From Lysinibacillus macroides (GTDB taxonomy: Bacteria > Bacillota > Bacilli > Bacillales_A > Planococcaceae): a stretch of 64,000 bases of DNA. The translations under genes were made by a program, and so were the position numbers. Every line of letters starts with the position of its first letter. Position 1 is the stretch's first letter. The notes beneath the pieces are model-generated. The model saw only the letters and a list, made by a program, of their open reading frames with translations. It was not told the DNA's origin and ran no database searches. The stretch is taken from the NCBI RefSeq assembly GCF_001281525.1, contig NZ_LGCI01000003.1, forward strand, positions 124,231 to 188,230, read 5' to 3'. Of the stretch, positions 1 to 9,570 are shown piece after piece.

Positions 1-32
1 GCAGAATCTTCTAATAAATCAATTTTTTAAAC

Positions 33-61
33 TAAAAAATAGCATATGAAAGATATGCTAC
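33..61 (-). terminator. Rho-independent terminator of the SLH surface protein gene
   Basis: On the minus strand an 8-bp perfect stem (TAGCATAT / ATATGCTA, positions 40-47 and 53-60, 5-nt loop) is followed by six T residues. It lies 30 bases past the stop codon of the SLH protein gene. Confidence 0.85.
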
Positions 62-89
62 CATATCACTCATATGCCATTCAAAATGG

Positions 90-2648
90 TTATTCTTTTA
101 TAGCTGCTGCTTGAATTTCATAAAATGCCCAATGTTTATTTGTAATATCTGTAAATAGTGAAAATTCCTCACTTTGACCTTCTACTGGGTGATTAAATAA
201 ACGATTCAGTACCTTTACAGCTTGTGCACGTGTTAACGGCCTATCTGGAGCAAACTGAGCCTCTCCCATTCCAGTCATGATCCCCATCTGACTAATGCGT
301 TCAATTTCTTCAGCAGCCCAATATTGGGGTGCTACATCCTGATAAGTGATCCTATGCTTATTGATCTCACAATAAGGATACTCTTTAGACAATACCTCAC
401 ATTGTTTGTCTATCCAACGCACTGCAATTACTGCCATTTGTGCCCGTGTTATTACATCATTCGGTCCAAAAAGATGATCACTATAGCCCCGCATCATTCC
501 CTGCGTGTGTATATACTCAATCTCATTCTTTGCCCATGATTGTGCGGTATCTGAATATGATACAACCTTCGTATTCGGTACATTATTATTACTTAAATTT
601 CGTGCCAACATACTTGCCATTTGCGCTCTTGTGACAGAGGCGCTCGGGCGGAATGTGCCGTCTGGGTAACCTTGGATATATGGCTCAGAGGTAGGCTTTT
701 TTACTACAACCTCTTCTTCGATCTCAGGTTCCTCTTCTTCCACTGATGTATATAAAATTGAGAACGTCGAGAACTTTGTTACTTCAAATTGAATACCTTT
801 TGTACTTTCCTTGAAATCAACAATTTGACCACGTACTACCTCTTTTGTGCCATCACTATGCTCAATATACACCGCTAAATGATCCAACTGCTCCTGTGTG
901 ATAGTTTTTGGTAATGGCAATGTTAATGTCACAGGACGATTTTGCATATTCGTTTCAATCGTCATTGGTTGCCCAAGTAATGTTACAGTTGCACTACCAG
1001 CTAGCTGCTGTACCGCTTGCTCCGTTTTTGCACGCGCTTCTAGCTGCTGTTGCTTTTCTAATGACTTTATAGGAACAACACGGAAATAAAAATCTGCATT
1101 AAAATTCGCCAAGGAGGCTGAAGGTATATCTAGCTTTACGGTTTCCATATCAATGCCTAGACCTGTTTGACCTTCTGACAATAGCTGTGCTGCTTCTTTT
1201 GCGATACTAACTGTTGTTTCGCTAACTTGCTGCTGCTCATCTGGAATAATAATACGTGATTTTTTATTTGCTTGAAGTGCTAATTTTTCAATCGACTCTC
1301 TGGCATTGGCAGTTGTAAAGTTTACCGTATCCTTTATAACTCCACTACTACTATCACGTGAAATCACTGTTTGTACAAGCACCGAATCTGGTTGATTTGC
1401 GTCTACCACATTGACCGTGATTTGGTTTGATGTAGACGGTGCTGGTGGATTTGATGTTGGCGTAGTATCTGGAACTGATGGTTGTGGTTGTGAGCTAGTA
1501 AGCCATTTTGCATAAAGTGTGATATTTTCTGTCACCCTATCTAATGCAAAATTCCATTGTGTTTGCAATGCGCTATCTTTATACCAGCCTGCAAATACAT
1601 AGTCTGCTCTCGTTGGTGCTGTAGGTGCTATTATTCCTTCTCCATGCACTACTGCTTTTGGTTCTACCGTGCTTCCACCATTTGTCTCAAATAGCACTGT
1701 ATACGCAGTTGGTGCAACAGCATATATCGTCATCGCCTGTGGCACAGTTTCATTCCAGTGCTCTGTTAAGGAATAATCTGTAAACCAGCCTTTAAATTTT
1801 GGACTACTTAATTTCTGTTGTCCAAATGCCATGACCCCTATAGTATCAATAGTTCCTTCAAATACTACCTTTACCAGTTTATTAGACAGAAATGCTCCTT
1901 GACTAATGGATATTACATTTTTCGGTATCACTAAATTTGTTAAATTACTGCCATCAAAAGCAAATTCCCCAATTTGTGTCACACTTTCTGGTAGTGTAAT
2001 TTCTGTCAGTTTATTATTAAAGAATGTATAGTCTTTAATTGTTATGATGCCATCGGGTATATGGACACTTGTCAATTGATTGTCACTAAATGCCCAATCC
2101 CCCATAGAGATCACACTATTTGGTAGCGTTAAATTTGTTAATTTATTTCTTTGGAATGCCTTTTCTCCTATATGCGTTACAGAGGATGGTAGCTGGATGC
2201 TTGTCAAATTATTCCTCGTAAACGCTAACTCCTTAATTTCTGTTATCCCTTCTGGCATTGTAACACTAGTCAATTTATTTCTTTCAAATGCGGAACTTTC
2301 AATAATTGTCACTTTTTCAGGTATAACAATATTGGTTAGTTTATTATCCATAAACGCACCAACCCCAATAGTTTCCACACTATTTGGTAATGAGATACCC
2401 GTCAATTGATTCTCCCCAAATGCTAAAGCACCAATATATGTAACACTATCAGGTAGTGTTACATTCCTTAACTTATTATTGTAAAAAGCAAACTCATCAA
2501 TATATGTGACGCTATTTGGAATCGTTACTTCTGTTAAGTCATTTCTCGAAAAGGAAGAAAAATCAAGTTTACTCAAGCCTGAGGATAGCTGCAAGTTTGT
2601 TAAATTATTATCCTCAAAAGCAAACATACCTATCTCCCTCACATTATC
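90..2648 (-). pseudogene. C-terminal part of an IS-interrupted BspA-like LRR / SLH-domain surface protein
   Basis: This is the 3' two-thirds of a surface protein gene cut by the insertion sequence at 2649-4192. The first 260 or so residues are BspA/TpLRR-type leucine-rich repeats of about 23 residues (pattern LTxVxIPxxVxxIGxxAFxxN). A Listeria-Bacteroides (InlB B-type) repeat of the form FETNGGS...GWYKD...LYAKW follows, then a low-complexity Pro/Ser/Thr linker, a region of no recognised family, an acidic EEEEPEIEEEVV stretch, and three SLH domains (each with a TRAQM/TRAQA motif), ending WAFYEIQAAAIKE. SLH domains bind pyruvylated secondary cell-wall polymer, so the intact protein would be displayed on the surface. 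The frame runs through the 9-bp target duplication (codons D-N-V) into repeat sequence with no natural start codon, so this piece lacks a signal peptide and is probably not functional. Confidence 0.9.
2640..2648. repeat. Target site duplication (left copy) of the IS4-family element
   Basis: The sequence CACATTATC abuts the left end of the IS and is repeated exactly at 4193-4201. A 9-bp duplication is typical of the IS50/IS10 branches of the IS4 family. Confidence 0.95.
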
Positions 2649-4192
2649 CTATGCTTGCCCCACAATGAATACAATAAATGGATGTTGCTGTGAGCTCCTT
2701 TCTCCTCAAACCCACACAAAAATAGTAGAATAGAAGAAACAAAATCGTGAAGGGGGAGGAGAGGGAAATGGCATTCTCGACAGAAAAACTAGACACGAAC
2801 CACTGGACCTATAACGAATTCAAAGATATGGGCATTGCTTGTGGAAGGACGATTAAACGGGTGATTCGATCCATGCAGACACTTTCTAAACAGATGGGCG
2901 CATCCATTGCGAGTGCCAGTGCAGATAAAGCCGAAGCGAAAGCAATCTACCGTCTACTGGCAAATCCAAAAGTCACGCCCTCTGTCCTCTTACAAACACA
3001 TCGAAAAGCAACGATGGCACACATCAAAAAACGAGAAGAATCTGTTATTTTAGTCGTGCAAGATACAACCACACTTAATTATACAGCTCACAAAAAGACA
3101 GAAGGATTGGGTGATTTTGGCGCAAGTCCCCATCATCAAGGACTTCTCCTTCATTCGGCTATTGCGGTGACGACAGATGGTATTCCCCTCGGTTTACTTG
3201 ATCAATTTGTTTGGACACGTCCTGTAGAAGAACGAGGGAAACGGACAGCCAAACGACAGAGACCGATTGAAGCGAAGGAAAGTTACAAATGGTTAAAAAG
3301 TATGGATAATAGTTGCAAGAACCAACCAAAAGGAGTTCGTTACGTTCATGTTGGTGACCGTGAAGCCGATATCTATGAATTTTTTCAACATGCCCTCGAA
3401 AAAGAACAGGACTTCCTTGTGCGTGTTGTGCAAAATCGAAGAACAACAGAAGCCTGCAAATTAGTTGATGCAGTGAAGCAAACCCCTCCAGCAGGAAAAA
3501 TTTGCGTAGAAATCCCACGAGATACACGCAGAAATTTGCCCAAACGACAGGCAACTTTAGCGATTCGGTTCAAGCATGTACACATGACGGCGCCAATGAA
3601 TGGCTTGAAAACACCGAAGCAAAAGGCAACCATCGCCGTGTCCATTCTGCATGTACGAGAAGAAACTCCCTTGTCCAAATCAAAACCAATCGAATGGTAT
3701 TTAATCACGAACCGAGCGGTGACTACACTGGAGGAAGCGATAGAAAAAGTGAGCTGGTATATACATCGCTGGAAGATTGAGCGATTTCATTACATTTTGA
3801 AAAGCGGCTGTAAGATAGAGGAGAAGCAGAATCGTACAGCCGAACGACTAGAAAAACAGCTACACGTGTACAGTATCATCGCTGTCCGAATCCTCGGCAT
3901 GACTTACTTAGCAAGACAGCAACCAACAGCCTCCTGTGCGCCATTTCTAACCGAAGAGGAATGGCAGGTGCTCTATCGTATTTCGAATAAAACATCCACT
4001 CTCCCTTCTGTCCCACCAAGCATCAAAGAAGCCGTTGATTCCTTAGCCAAGATGGGCGGCTTCCTCGGACGGAAAGCAGATGGGGACCCGGGTGTCAAAG
4101 TCCTGTGGCGAGGATTCAACCGATTCTATACCGTACTTGAGTATTACCAACATCTCCTTCCATAATTAGGATATCTTGTGGGGCAAGCATAG
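2649..4192 (+). mobile_element. Complete IS4-family insertion sequence (IS50-like group), 1544 bp
   Basis: The ends are perfect 17-bp terminal inverted repeats, CTATGCTTGCCCCACAA at 2649-2665 and its complement at 4176-4192. They are flanked by 9-bp direct repeats (CACATTATC). The element holds one full-length transposase gene on the plus strand, opposite to the gene it interrupts. The intact ends, perfect duplication and full transposase indicate a recent insertion. It is annotated from structure only; the ISfinder name is not assigned. Confidence 0.95.
2768..4165 (+). CDS. IS4-family DDE transposase (Tn5/IS50-like)
   Basis: This 465-aa transposase catalyses cut-and-paste movement of the surrounding element. 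The N-terminal part carries the DNA-binding region seen in Tn5-type enzymes (motifs ...SADKAEAKAIYRLLAN). Catalytic positions are visible: the first Asp in VVQDTTTLNY, the second in HVGDREADIYEF, and the Glu in the YREK signature. That signature reads Y-IH-R-WKI-E-RFHYIL-K and matches the IS4 spacing Y(2)R(3)E(6)K exactly. The ATG at 2768 is chosen because GGGGGAGGAGAGGG lies just upstream; an in-frame GTG at 2747 precedes that ribosome binding site. The stop lies 27 bases inside the right end of the IS. There is no frameshift or truncation, so it is probably active. Confidence 0.93.
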   Translation: MAFSTEKLDTNHWTYNEFKDMGIACGRTIKRVIRSMQTLSKQMGASIASASADKAEAKAIYRLLANPKVTPSVLLQTHRKATMAHIKKREESVILVVQDTTTLNYTAHKKTEGLGDFGASPHHQGLLLHSAIAVTTDGIPLGLLDQFVWTRPVEERGKRTAKRQRPIEAKESYKWLKSMDNSCKNQPKGVRYVHVGDREADIYEFFQHALEKEQDFLVRVVQNRRTTEACKLVDAVKQTPPAGKICVEIPRDTRRNLPKRQATLAIRFKHVHMTAPMNGLKTPKQKATIAVSILHVREETPLSKSKPIEWYLITNRAVTTLEEAIEKVSWYIHRWKIERFHYILKSGCKIEEKQNRTAERLEKQLHVYSIIAVRILGMTYLARQQPTASCAPFLTEEEWQVLYRISNKTSTLPSVPPSIKEAVDSLAKMGGFLGRKADGDPGVKVLWRGFNRFYTVLEYYQHLLP

Positions 4193-5353
4193 CACATTAT
4201 CTGGGATAATAAGTGATGTTAATTGATTATTCTGAAAGGCATAGCTTCCTATAGCTTGTACGCTGTTAGAAATCGTTAAGCTTGTTAGGGCATTGCCAGC
4301 AAATGCGGCTGAACCAATATAGGTGACGCTATCAGGAATCACCACATTCGTTAGTTGATTATCATTGAAAACATAGTCGGCAATTAACTCAAGTTCGCTT
4401 GGCAATGTGACACTTTGCAGGTTATTAGCTGAGAAAGCAAATTGCCCTATATAGCTTACATCATCGGGAATCACTACATTTGTTAGTTGATTTCCACGAA
4501 AAGCCTGCTCACTAATCCATTCAAGTGTGCTTGGCAATGTAACACTTTGTAAATTTTTATTCTTAAATGCTTCGTTGCCTATTCTTTTGACAATAAATCC
4601 ATCAATTTCTTCAGGAATTACTAAATTTGCTGGGGCATCGCCTTTATAATCTGTTATTGTCAGTGTATTATCATTATTTTTAACGATAATAAATGGATTA
4701 ATCCACTTCGCATATAATGTAATATCTTCTGTTATCGTGTCTAAGAAGTCCAACTTATTCTTTAACTCTGGGTCCTTATACCAGCCATCAAATACTAAGC
4801 CTGGCTTCTCTGGTCTTTCCCATATTGTTAAAAAATCATTTTCAGTAAAGGTTCTTGAAGCAACGGGGCTACCCCCATTCGTATCAAAGGTTACCGTATA
4901 TGTTGCGGGTCTTGCTGAATAAATTGTTAAATAACTACCTGTAGTCTGACCATCCCATACCTCATTCAACTCAGGATCTATATACCAGCCATTAAAGCCT
5001 CCGCTTATATCCTGGTTATCAAATGCTCCATTGCCAATTGTAGCAACTATCTCATCAAATACAACCATTCGTAAATGATTGTTGGCAAAGGCTCCAGCCC
5101 CAATACTCACCACTTCAAAAGGAATAAATACACTTGTTAATTGTTTATTAGCGAATGCACCATCAGCGATTCCTGTAACCGCTATACCCCCAATGCTATC
5201 AGGAATCAACAGATTAGCTGGTGGAATCCCGTTATAGCCTGTAATCGTCCCATTATCGAACACAAATAAGCTGTCATTGGCTTTTGCCGGGGATGCAGGT
5301 AATTGAGATAATATAAGCATCACCATTAATACAATCAAGGCTATTTTTTTCAT
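4166..5353 (-). pseudogene. N-terminal part of the IS-interrupted BspA-like LRR / SLH surface protein
   Basis: This is the 5' third of the split surface protein gene. It begins with a clear Sec signal peptide (MKKIALIVLMVMLILS, then Ala-Lys-Ala before the predicted cleavage). Several BspA-type LRR units follow, then two InlB-type repeats (FDTNGGSP...FDGWYKD...LYAKW), then more LRR units. The last residues (LCLPHKIS) are encoded by the right end of the IS and are not native. Native coding ends at 4193. Deleting the IS and one copy of the duplication joins this frame to 90-2648, with an LRR unit running cleanly across the junction. The total is 1237 codons including stop. The present product would be a secreted protein with no wall anchor. 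A GGGG ribosome binding site lies 9-12 bases upstream of the ATG. Confidence 0.9.
4193..4201. repeat. Target site duplication (right copy) of the IS4-family element
   Basis: CACATTATC directly follows the right inverted repeat and is identical to 2640-2648. On the minus strand it encodes D-N-V inside an LRR unit, so the insertion point can be placed to the base. Confidence 0.95.
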
Positions 5354-5498
5354 CTAATTTAACCCCCATTCTATTTAAAGAGTCACTTCTGCTAATTTCT
5401 AAAAACTATGTTCAATTGTCGCCTATCTTATAGCATTTCTCTACGCCTTTTTCTGTGTGTTGTTTTATTTAGTATAAAAGAATTATGAATACTCTTGG

Positions 5499-5516
5499 CG
5501 TTAAGATTTCTTAACG
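5499..5516. promoter_or_regulatory. 18-bp palindrome in the surface protein / sensor kinase intergenic region
   Basis: CGTTAAGA-TT-TCTTAACG is a perfect inverted repeat with a 2-bp centre. It lies about 40 bp upstream of a TATAAT hexamer (5555-5560) in front of the sensor kinase gene. A second perfect palindrome (TATTTTA-A-TAAAATA) lies just before that hexamer. No good -35 hexamer sits at 17 bp, which fits an activator-dependent promoter. Binding of the neighbouring response regulator is inference only. Confidence 0.45.
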
Positions 5517-5554
5517 TTCAGCTTGCGTCTATTTTAATAAAATAGGCTATCTTG

Positions 5555-5560
5555 TATAAT
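5555..5560 (+). promoter_or_regulatory. Probable -10 element of the sensor kinase operon
   Basis: A consensus TATAAT hexamer preceded by TTG lies 58 bases upstream of the ATG at 5618. The -35 region is poor, so assignment rests on the -10 alone. Confidence 0.4.
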
Positions 5561-5617
5561 CCAACTAAAACCGTGTTAAATAATTGGTAAAACTGAAAAG
5601 TAGAAGGGTTGTTAAGA

Positions 5618-8600
5618 ATGAAAAAATTATCACTATTGTTTGCGATTATTATAGGGTCGCTGCTGCTAACGGGCGTTACCTTTTACTTAACTCAACCTAG
5701 CTCACATGGACCACAAGCGGTTAAAGGCGTGATGGATTTACGTCATTATACATTTCACGATAATGCCCCTGTGAAATTAGACGGAGAATGGGCATTTATT
5801 CCGAATCATTTAGTTGATCAGGCAAGCTTTGACACCTATCAAAGCTATCTCGTCGATGTTCCTTCAGGATGGACAAAGTATACGATTGATGGACAATCAC
5901 TCCCCTCATTAGGAAGTGGAACTTATCGACTAAAGATTTTAATAAATGATCAGGAGGATGTTTTAGGGATTAAAACGAACGTTATTCGTATGTCCAATGC
6001 CATCTATATAAATGGGCAACGCATTGGACAAAGTGGAGAGCCTGCTGAGGATACGAGCTATATGCCACACAATACACCTTATACTGCTTATTTTTCACCT
6101 GATCAACATGAATTGGAATTAATTGTGCATGTCGCAAACTTTGATTATGCACCAGGCGGGGGTATTATTAGCTCCATTTTCTTAGGGGATCCATCGAGTA
6201 TTACAAAGCTTCGTGAAGGGGCACTATTCTACGATTTAATTACACTAGCAGCCTTTTTAACAATGTTTATCTATTTTTTTGGCTCTTATCTTTATTCAAA
6301 ATTAGGTATTGAGCAGCTTTACTTTGCGCTATTTTGTTTTGCTAGTGCGCTCTATACCCTTACACATGGTGAAAAACTGTTACTAGCCTTTGTAGATATG
6401 AGCTATGCACCATTTCAACCCATACAGATGGCTTCAAGTCAGCTTGTCGGCTTTTCGATATTGCTCTATTTTTATCGCGCTTTACCACAATATATGAATA
6501 ATCGAGTGGTAAAGGTATTATCTGCTATCGGTATTTTAATGATGCTCACACTGATTCTGCCAGCATCCATCAATTCCAAATTACAAAATGTTAATTCCTT
6601 ATATGTATTTATCAATATCGTGTATATTTTCTATGTACAAATTATTGCTATCTACCGACGTGCCCCCGGTGTCATGTATTTAACACTAAGCTCGTTAGCG
6701 ATTCTACTTTATTTTATCGTTGCTACATTGAATACACATATTAATCTTGAATTGAATGCCCTACCGCCCTTACTGCCATTTATTTGCTTAATAATGCTTT
6801 CTTTATATATTTCTCATCGTTTTGCAGATTCCTATTTAGAGAAAGGTAAGCTCACAGAGGCACTTATGCGTGTAGATCAATTAAAGGATGAGTTTCTTGC
6901 TAAAACATCTCATGAATTTCAAACACCCTTGCATGGCATTATCGGCATTTCCCAGTCGATGTTAAATGACAATAGTATGCCTAGCTTAGCTGCGGAGCAG
7001 AAGGAAAAAGTAACACTTATTTTTAATATCGCTGAACGCCTTTCTTATTTGGTCAACGATATACTTGATTTTTCAAAGTTAAAGGAAAATGAATTAACAT
7101 TGCGGATAACATCTGTGAATTTATTTGCGGTTACACATATGACTATAGAGGTGCTGTCCTATACGATTAGTAAAAATGTAAAAATCTATAATCATATTGC
7201 ACGTGGGAGCTTTGTCCAAGCAGATGAAAATCGACTTCGACAAATTCTCTATAACTTAATTCATAATGCAGTGAAGTATACAAATAAAGGGCAAGTTGAT
7301 ATTACTTGCTATGAGGAGCAAGCATTTTTAGTAATTAATGTGCAGGATACTGGCTGTGGGATTGCACCCGAAAATTTAAAAGCTATTTTCAGCCCATTTC
7401 AGCAAGTCAAGCATTCCACTGACGGTACTGGATTAGGGTTACACATTACAAAGGAACTTGTGGAAAGACAAGGTGGTAAAATTAGTGTAGATTCTATTGT
7501 CGGACAAGGTACAACTTTCTCGGTCAAGCTGCTAAAAGCCCAGCCAATCCACGAGCAGCTAACAGCAATGCCCGTACAAACCTATCAGCAGCCTTTCCTA
7601 ACTTTCCCGCATATTGTTGAAAGAATAGGGAAGAAAAAACTTCTTATCGTGGATGATGACGCTGTGAATTTAAAAGTATTAATTGATATTTTGATGCAGG
7701 AGGGCTATTCCATTATCGCTATTGATAATGGGGAGCATGTTTTTGACCAGCTCACCCAACATCCTGATATTGATTTATTAATTTTAGATATTATGATGCC
7801 TACTATTTCTGGCTACGAGATTTGTCAACAAATTAGAGAAAATTATACATCTACCGAGCTACCTATTTTAATGTTAACAGCAGCCGTACGTCCAGAGGAT
7901 ATGATTGTAGCCTTTCAATCGGGAGCGAATGATTTTTTACATAAGCCACTCGATATAGCAGAGCTAAAGACACGTGTACGCAATCTTATTTTATTAAAGG
8001 ATTCAGCCGAAACAGCAATTGCTATGGAAACAGCCTTTTTACAAGCTCAAATTAAACCGCATTTCGTTTATAATGTATTAAATTCTATTTTATCGCTTAG
8101 CTATTTAGATTTGGAGCAGGCACGGATAATGATTACAAATTTCGCTACCTTTTTACGCAATAGCTTTGCCTTTGAAAATGCCAATAGTCTTGTTCCTTTA
8201 GAGAAAGAGCTTAGTCTTATTGAGGCATATATCAATATTCATTGCACACGCTATCCTGAACAATTAGAATGGGAAATTTGTATGGATCAGCCTGTTCACT
8301 GTCTTATTCCACCACTTCTGCTTCAGCCATTAGTGGAAAATGCTCTTCTGCATGGGCTGAAGGTAAAAAAAGAGGATGCTAGGCTGCAATTATCAATCAG
8401 ACAGGAGCAGCAAATGGTAATCTTTAAACTCACAGACAATGGAATCGGCATGTCTCCCACACTTTTGCAGCAAATTCAAAATGGTGAAGTAACTGCCAGT
8501 CAAGGGATCGGTCTGCTCAATATTTCGAAACGATTAAAAAAATTTGAAAATGCAACGATCCATTTTGAAAGCATGGACAATAAAGGAACAACTGTCGAAA

Positions 8601-8635
8601 TACGCTTTCCAATTATTTCAATAGAAGGGATGTGA
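5618..8635 (+). CDS. Hybrid sensor kinase: 7TMR-DISM sensor, HisKA/HATPase, receiver and LytS-type His kinase/HATPase
   Basis: This membrane sensor of about 1005 residues has an unusual double-kinase layout. In order: an N-terminal signal anchor; an extracellular 7TMR-DISM-type carbohydrate-binding-like domain (about 40-190); seven or so TM helices (about 205-400); a HisKA dimerisation domain with phospho-acceptor His432 in TSHEFQTP; a HATPase (GTGLGLHI); a receiver domain with Asp724 in LILDIMMP; a second His_kinase domain of LytS type with His815 in AQIKPHFVYNVLNS; and a second HATPase (PLVENALLHGL, GIGLLNISKRL). The ATG at 5618 is chosen because AGAAGGG lies 9 bases upstream; an in-frame TTG at 5609 has no spacing. 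It overlaps or abuts the next gene, so the pair is one operon. The signal sensed is unknown. Confidence 0.9.
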   Translation: MKKLSLLFAIIIGSLLLTGVTFYLTQPSSHGPQAVKGVMDLRHYTFHDNAPVKLDGEWAFIPNHLVDQASFDTYQSYLVDVPSGWTKYTIDGQSLPSLGSGTYRLKILINDQEDVLGIKTNVIRMSNAIYINGQRIGQSGEPAEDTSYMPHNTPYTAYFSPDQHELELIVHVANFDYAPGGGIISSIFLGDPSSITKLREGALFYDLITLAAFLTMFIYFFGSYLYSKLGIEQLYFALFCFASALYTLTHGEKLLLAFVDMSYAPFQPIQMASSQLVGFSILLYFYRALPQYMNNRVVKVLSAIGILMMLTLILPASINSKLQNVNSLYVFINIVYIFYVQIIAIYRRAPGVMYLTLSSLAILLYFIVATLNTHINLELNALPPLLPFICLIMLSLYISHRFADSYLEKGKLTEALMRVDQLKDEFLAKTSHEFQTPLHGIIGISQSMLNDNSMPSLAAEQKEKVTLIFNIAERLSYLVNDILDFSKLKENELTLRITSVNLFAVTHMTIEVLSYTISKNVKIYNHIARGSFVQADENRLRQILYNLIHNAVKYTNKGQVDITCYEEQAFLVINVQDTGCGIAPENLKAIFSPFQQVKHSTDGTGLGLHITKELVERQGGKISVDSIVGQGTTFSVKLLKAQPIHEQLTAMPVQTYQQPFLTFPHIVERIGKKKLLIVDDDAVNLKVLIDILMQEGYSIIAIDNGEHVFDQLTQHPDIDLLILDIMMPTISGYEICQQIRENYTSTELPILMLTAAVRPEDMIVAFQSGANDFLHKPLDIAELKTRVRNLILLKDSAETAIAMETAFLQAQIKPHFVYNVLNSILSLSYLDLEQARIMITNFATFLRNSFAFENANSLVPLEKELSLIEAYINIHCTRYPEQLEWEICMDQPVHCLIPPLLLQPLVENALLHGLKVKKEDARLQLSIRQEQQMVIFKLTDNGIGMSPTLLQQIQNGEVTASQGIGLLNISKRLKKFENATIHFESMDNKGTTVEIRFPIISIEGM

Positions 8636-8640
8636 ACGTC

Positions 8641-9345
8641 TTGTTAAAAGCAATCATTGTAGACGATGAAATTTTATCAATCCGTTTATTAGAATCCATG
8701 TTACAGGCAAGTGGCTCTATTGAGGTGATCGAAACCTTTCTAAACCCAAAGGATGTCTTAACTACCATTGATACATTAAAGCCTGATATTTTATTTTTAG
8801 ATATTGAAATGGCTGAAATGACGGGTCTTGAACTTGCTTCTAAAATAGAAGATGCCTCCCATCAAATGGATATCGTCTTTGTGACAGCGTATGAGCATTA
8901 CGCTTTAGAGGCATTTGATGTACAGGCTACAGACTATATTTTAAAGCCGCTTGATTATAACCGATTATTAAAAACGATTGAGCGGCTATATGAACGACGA
9001 TACCCTATGAATTCAATCATGTCGATTGAACATGAGTCGACTAAAGTTATTCATACATTACTGTTCCATATACATTCTGGAAAAGTTTCAATTGGTGATA
9101 GTGTACTTACTTTATCCACAAAGGAATTTCAAATTTTATTCTTTTTAGCACAGCATAACTATCAAGCCTTTCCGGCGGCTGAGCTATACCGACGTATTTG
9201 GGATGAGGATAGCATTGGACAAACACAGGCATTACGAGTGCATATTAGCAATTTAAGAAAAAAGCTAGACGCGATTCCAGGGCAGCCAGCTAAGATTGTA
9301 ATGGCAAGAGGCGCCGGCTATCAATTAGTTTTTCAGCGTGAATAG
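8641..9345 (+). CDS. Response regulator with receiver and winged-helix DNA-binding domain
   Basis: The protein is about 234 residues. Its N-terminal receiver domain has the acidic pair in IIVDDE, the phospho-acceptor Asp near residue 54 (LFLDIEMAEMTG), Thr in VFVTAYEHYA and Lys in YILKPLD. This resembles LytR-type receivers. The C-terminal half is instead an OmpR-like winged helix (STKEFQILFFLAQ ... QALRVHISNLRKKL ... GAGYQLV), an uncommon pairing. It is the probable output of the adjacent sensor kinase. A GTG at 8632 overlaps the kinase stop but sits only 2 bases from the AGAAGGG site. TTG 8641 has normal spacing and gives MLKAIIVDDE, so it is preferred. A terminator follows. Confidence 0.88.
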   Translation: MLKAIIVDDEILSIRLLESMLQASGSIEVIETFLNPKDVLTTIDTLKPDILFLDIEMAEMTGLELASKIEDASHQMDIVFVTAYEHYALEAFDVQATDYILKPLDYNRLLKTIERLYERRYPMNSIMSIEHESTKVIHTLLFHIHSGKVSIGDSVLTLSTKEFQILFFLAQHNYQAFPAAELYRRIWDEDSIGQTQALRVHISNLRKKLDAIPGQPAKIVMARGAGYQLVFQRE

Positions 9346-9350
9346 ATCGT

Positions 9351-9389
9351 AAAAAGGAAGCTGTTCGTTTTATGAACAACTTCCTTTTA
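9351..9389 (+). terminator. Rho-independent terminator of the kinase/regulator operon
   Basis: The stem AAAAGGAAG-C-TGTTC pairs with GAACA-A-CTTCCTTTT and begins 6 bases past the response regulator stop. Confidence 0.85.
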
Positions 9390-9395
9390 TGCTTG

Positions 9396-9437
9396 TTATT
9401 TTGAGGCTGCTTGAATTTCACCGAATGCCCAATCTAT
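9396..9437 (-). pseudogene. Vestigial 3' end of an SLH-domain gene
   Basis: Read on the minus strand this stretch encodes IDWAFGEIQAASK followed by TAA, with an in-frame stop immediately upstream. It closely matches the C-terminal tail of the SLH protein at the start of the window (WAFYEIQAAAIKE). The DNA match is also strong: GCTGCTTGAATTTCA occurs at both 106-120 and 9406-9420. It is too short to be a gene and is best read as the residue of a deleted paralogue or a recombination scar. Confidence 0.7.
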
Positions 9438-9570
9438 TTACACATCTAATGCGTATCAGGAGATTAGCTCGTACAGCTGAAGCAACCAGTCACTAGCTCA
9501 ATACCGTCAACTGACTGTAAAGTAAGATATTTTCTTACTGTCTCAAAAATGATACTCAGTGCTCTTCTTC
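9438..9570. other. Gene-free spacer with a weak stem-loop downstream of mrpG
   Basis: The only structure seen is AGTAAGA / TCTTACT (9521-9527 and 9533-9539), which on the minus strand could act as a weak terminator for the Mrp operon. The T-tract is short. No coding potential is supported; a 62-codon frame here lies mostly antisense to mrpG. Confidence 0.4.

Noticed and set aside
3159..3780. Overlapping frames inside the IS4 transposase gene (both strands)
   Set aside because: They are shadows of the transposase frame with no ribosome binding sites or family motifs.
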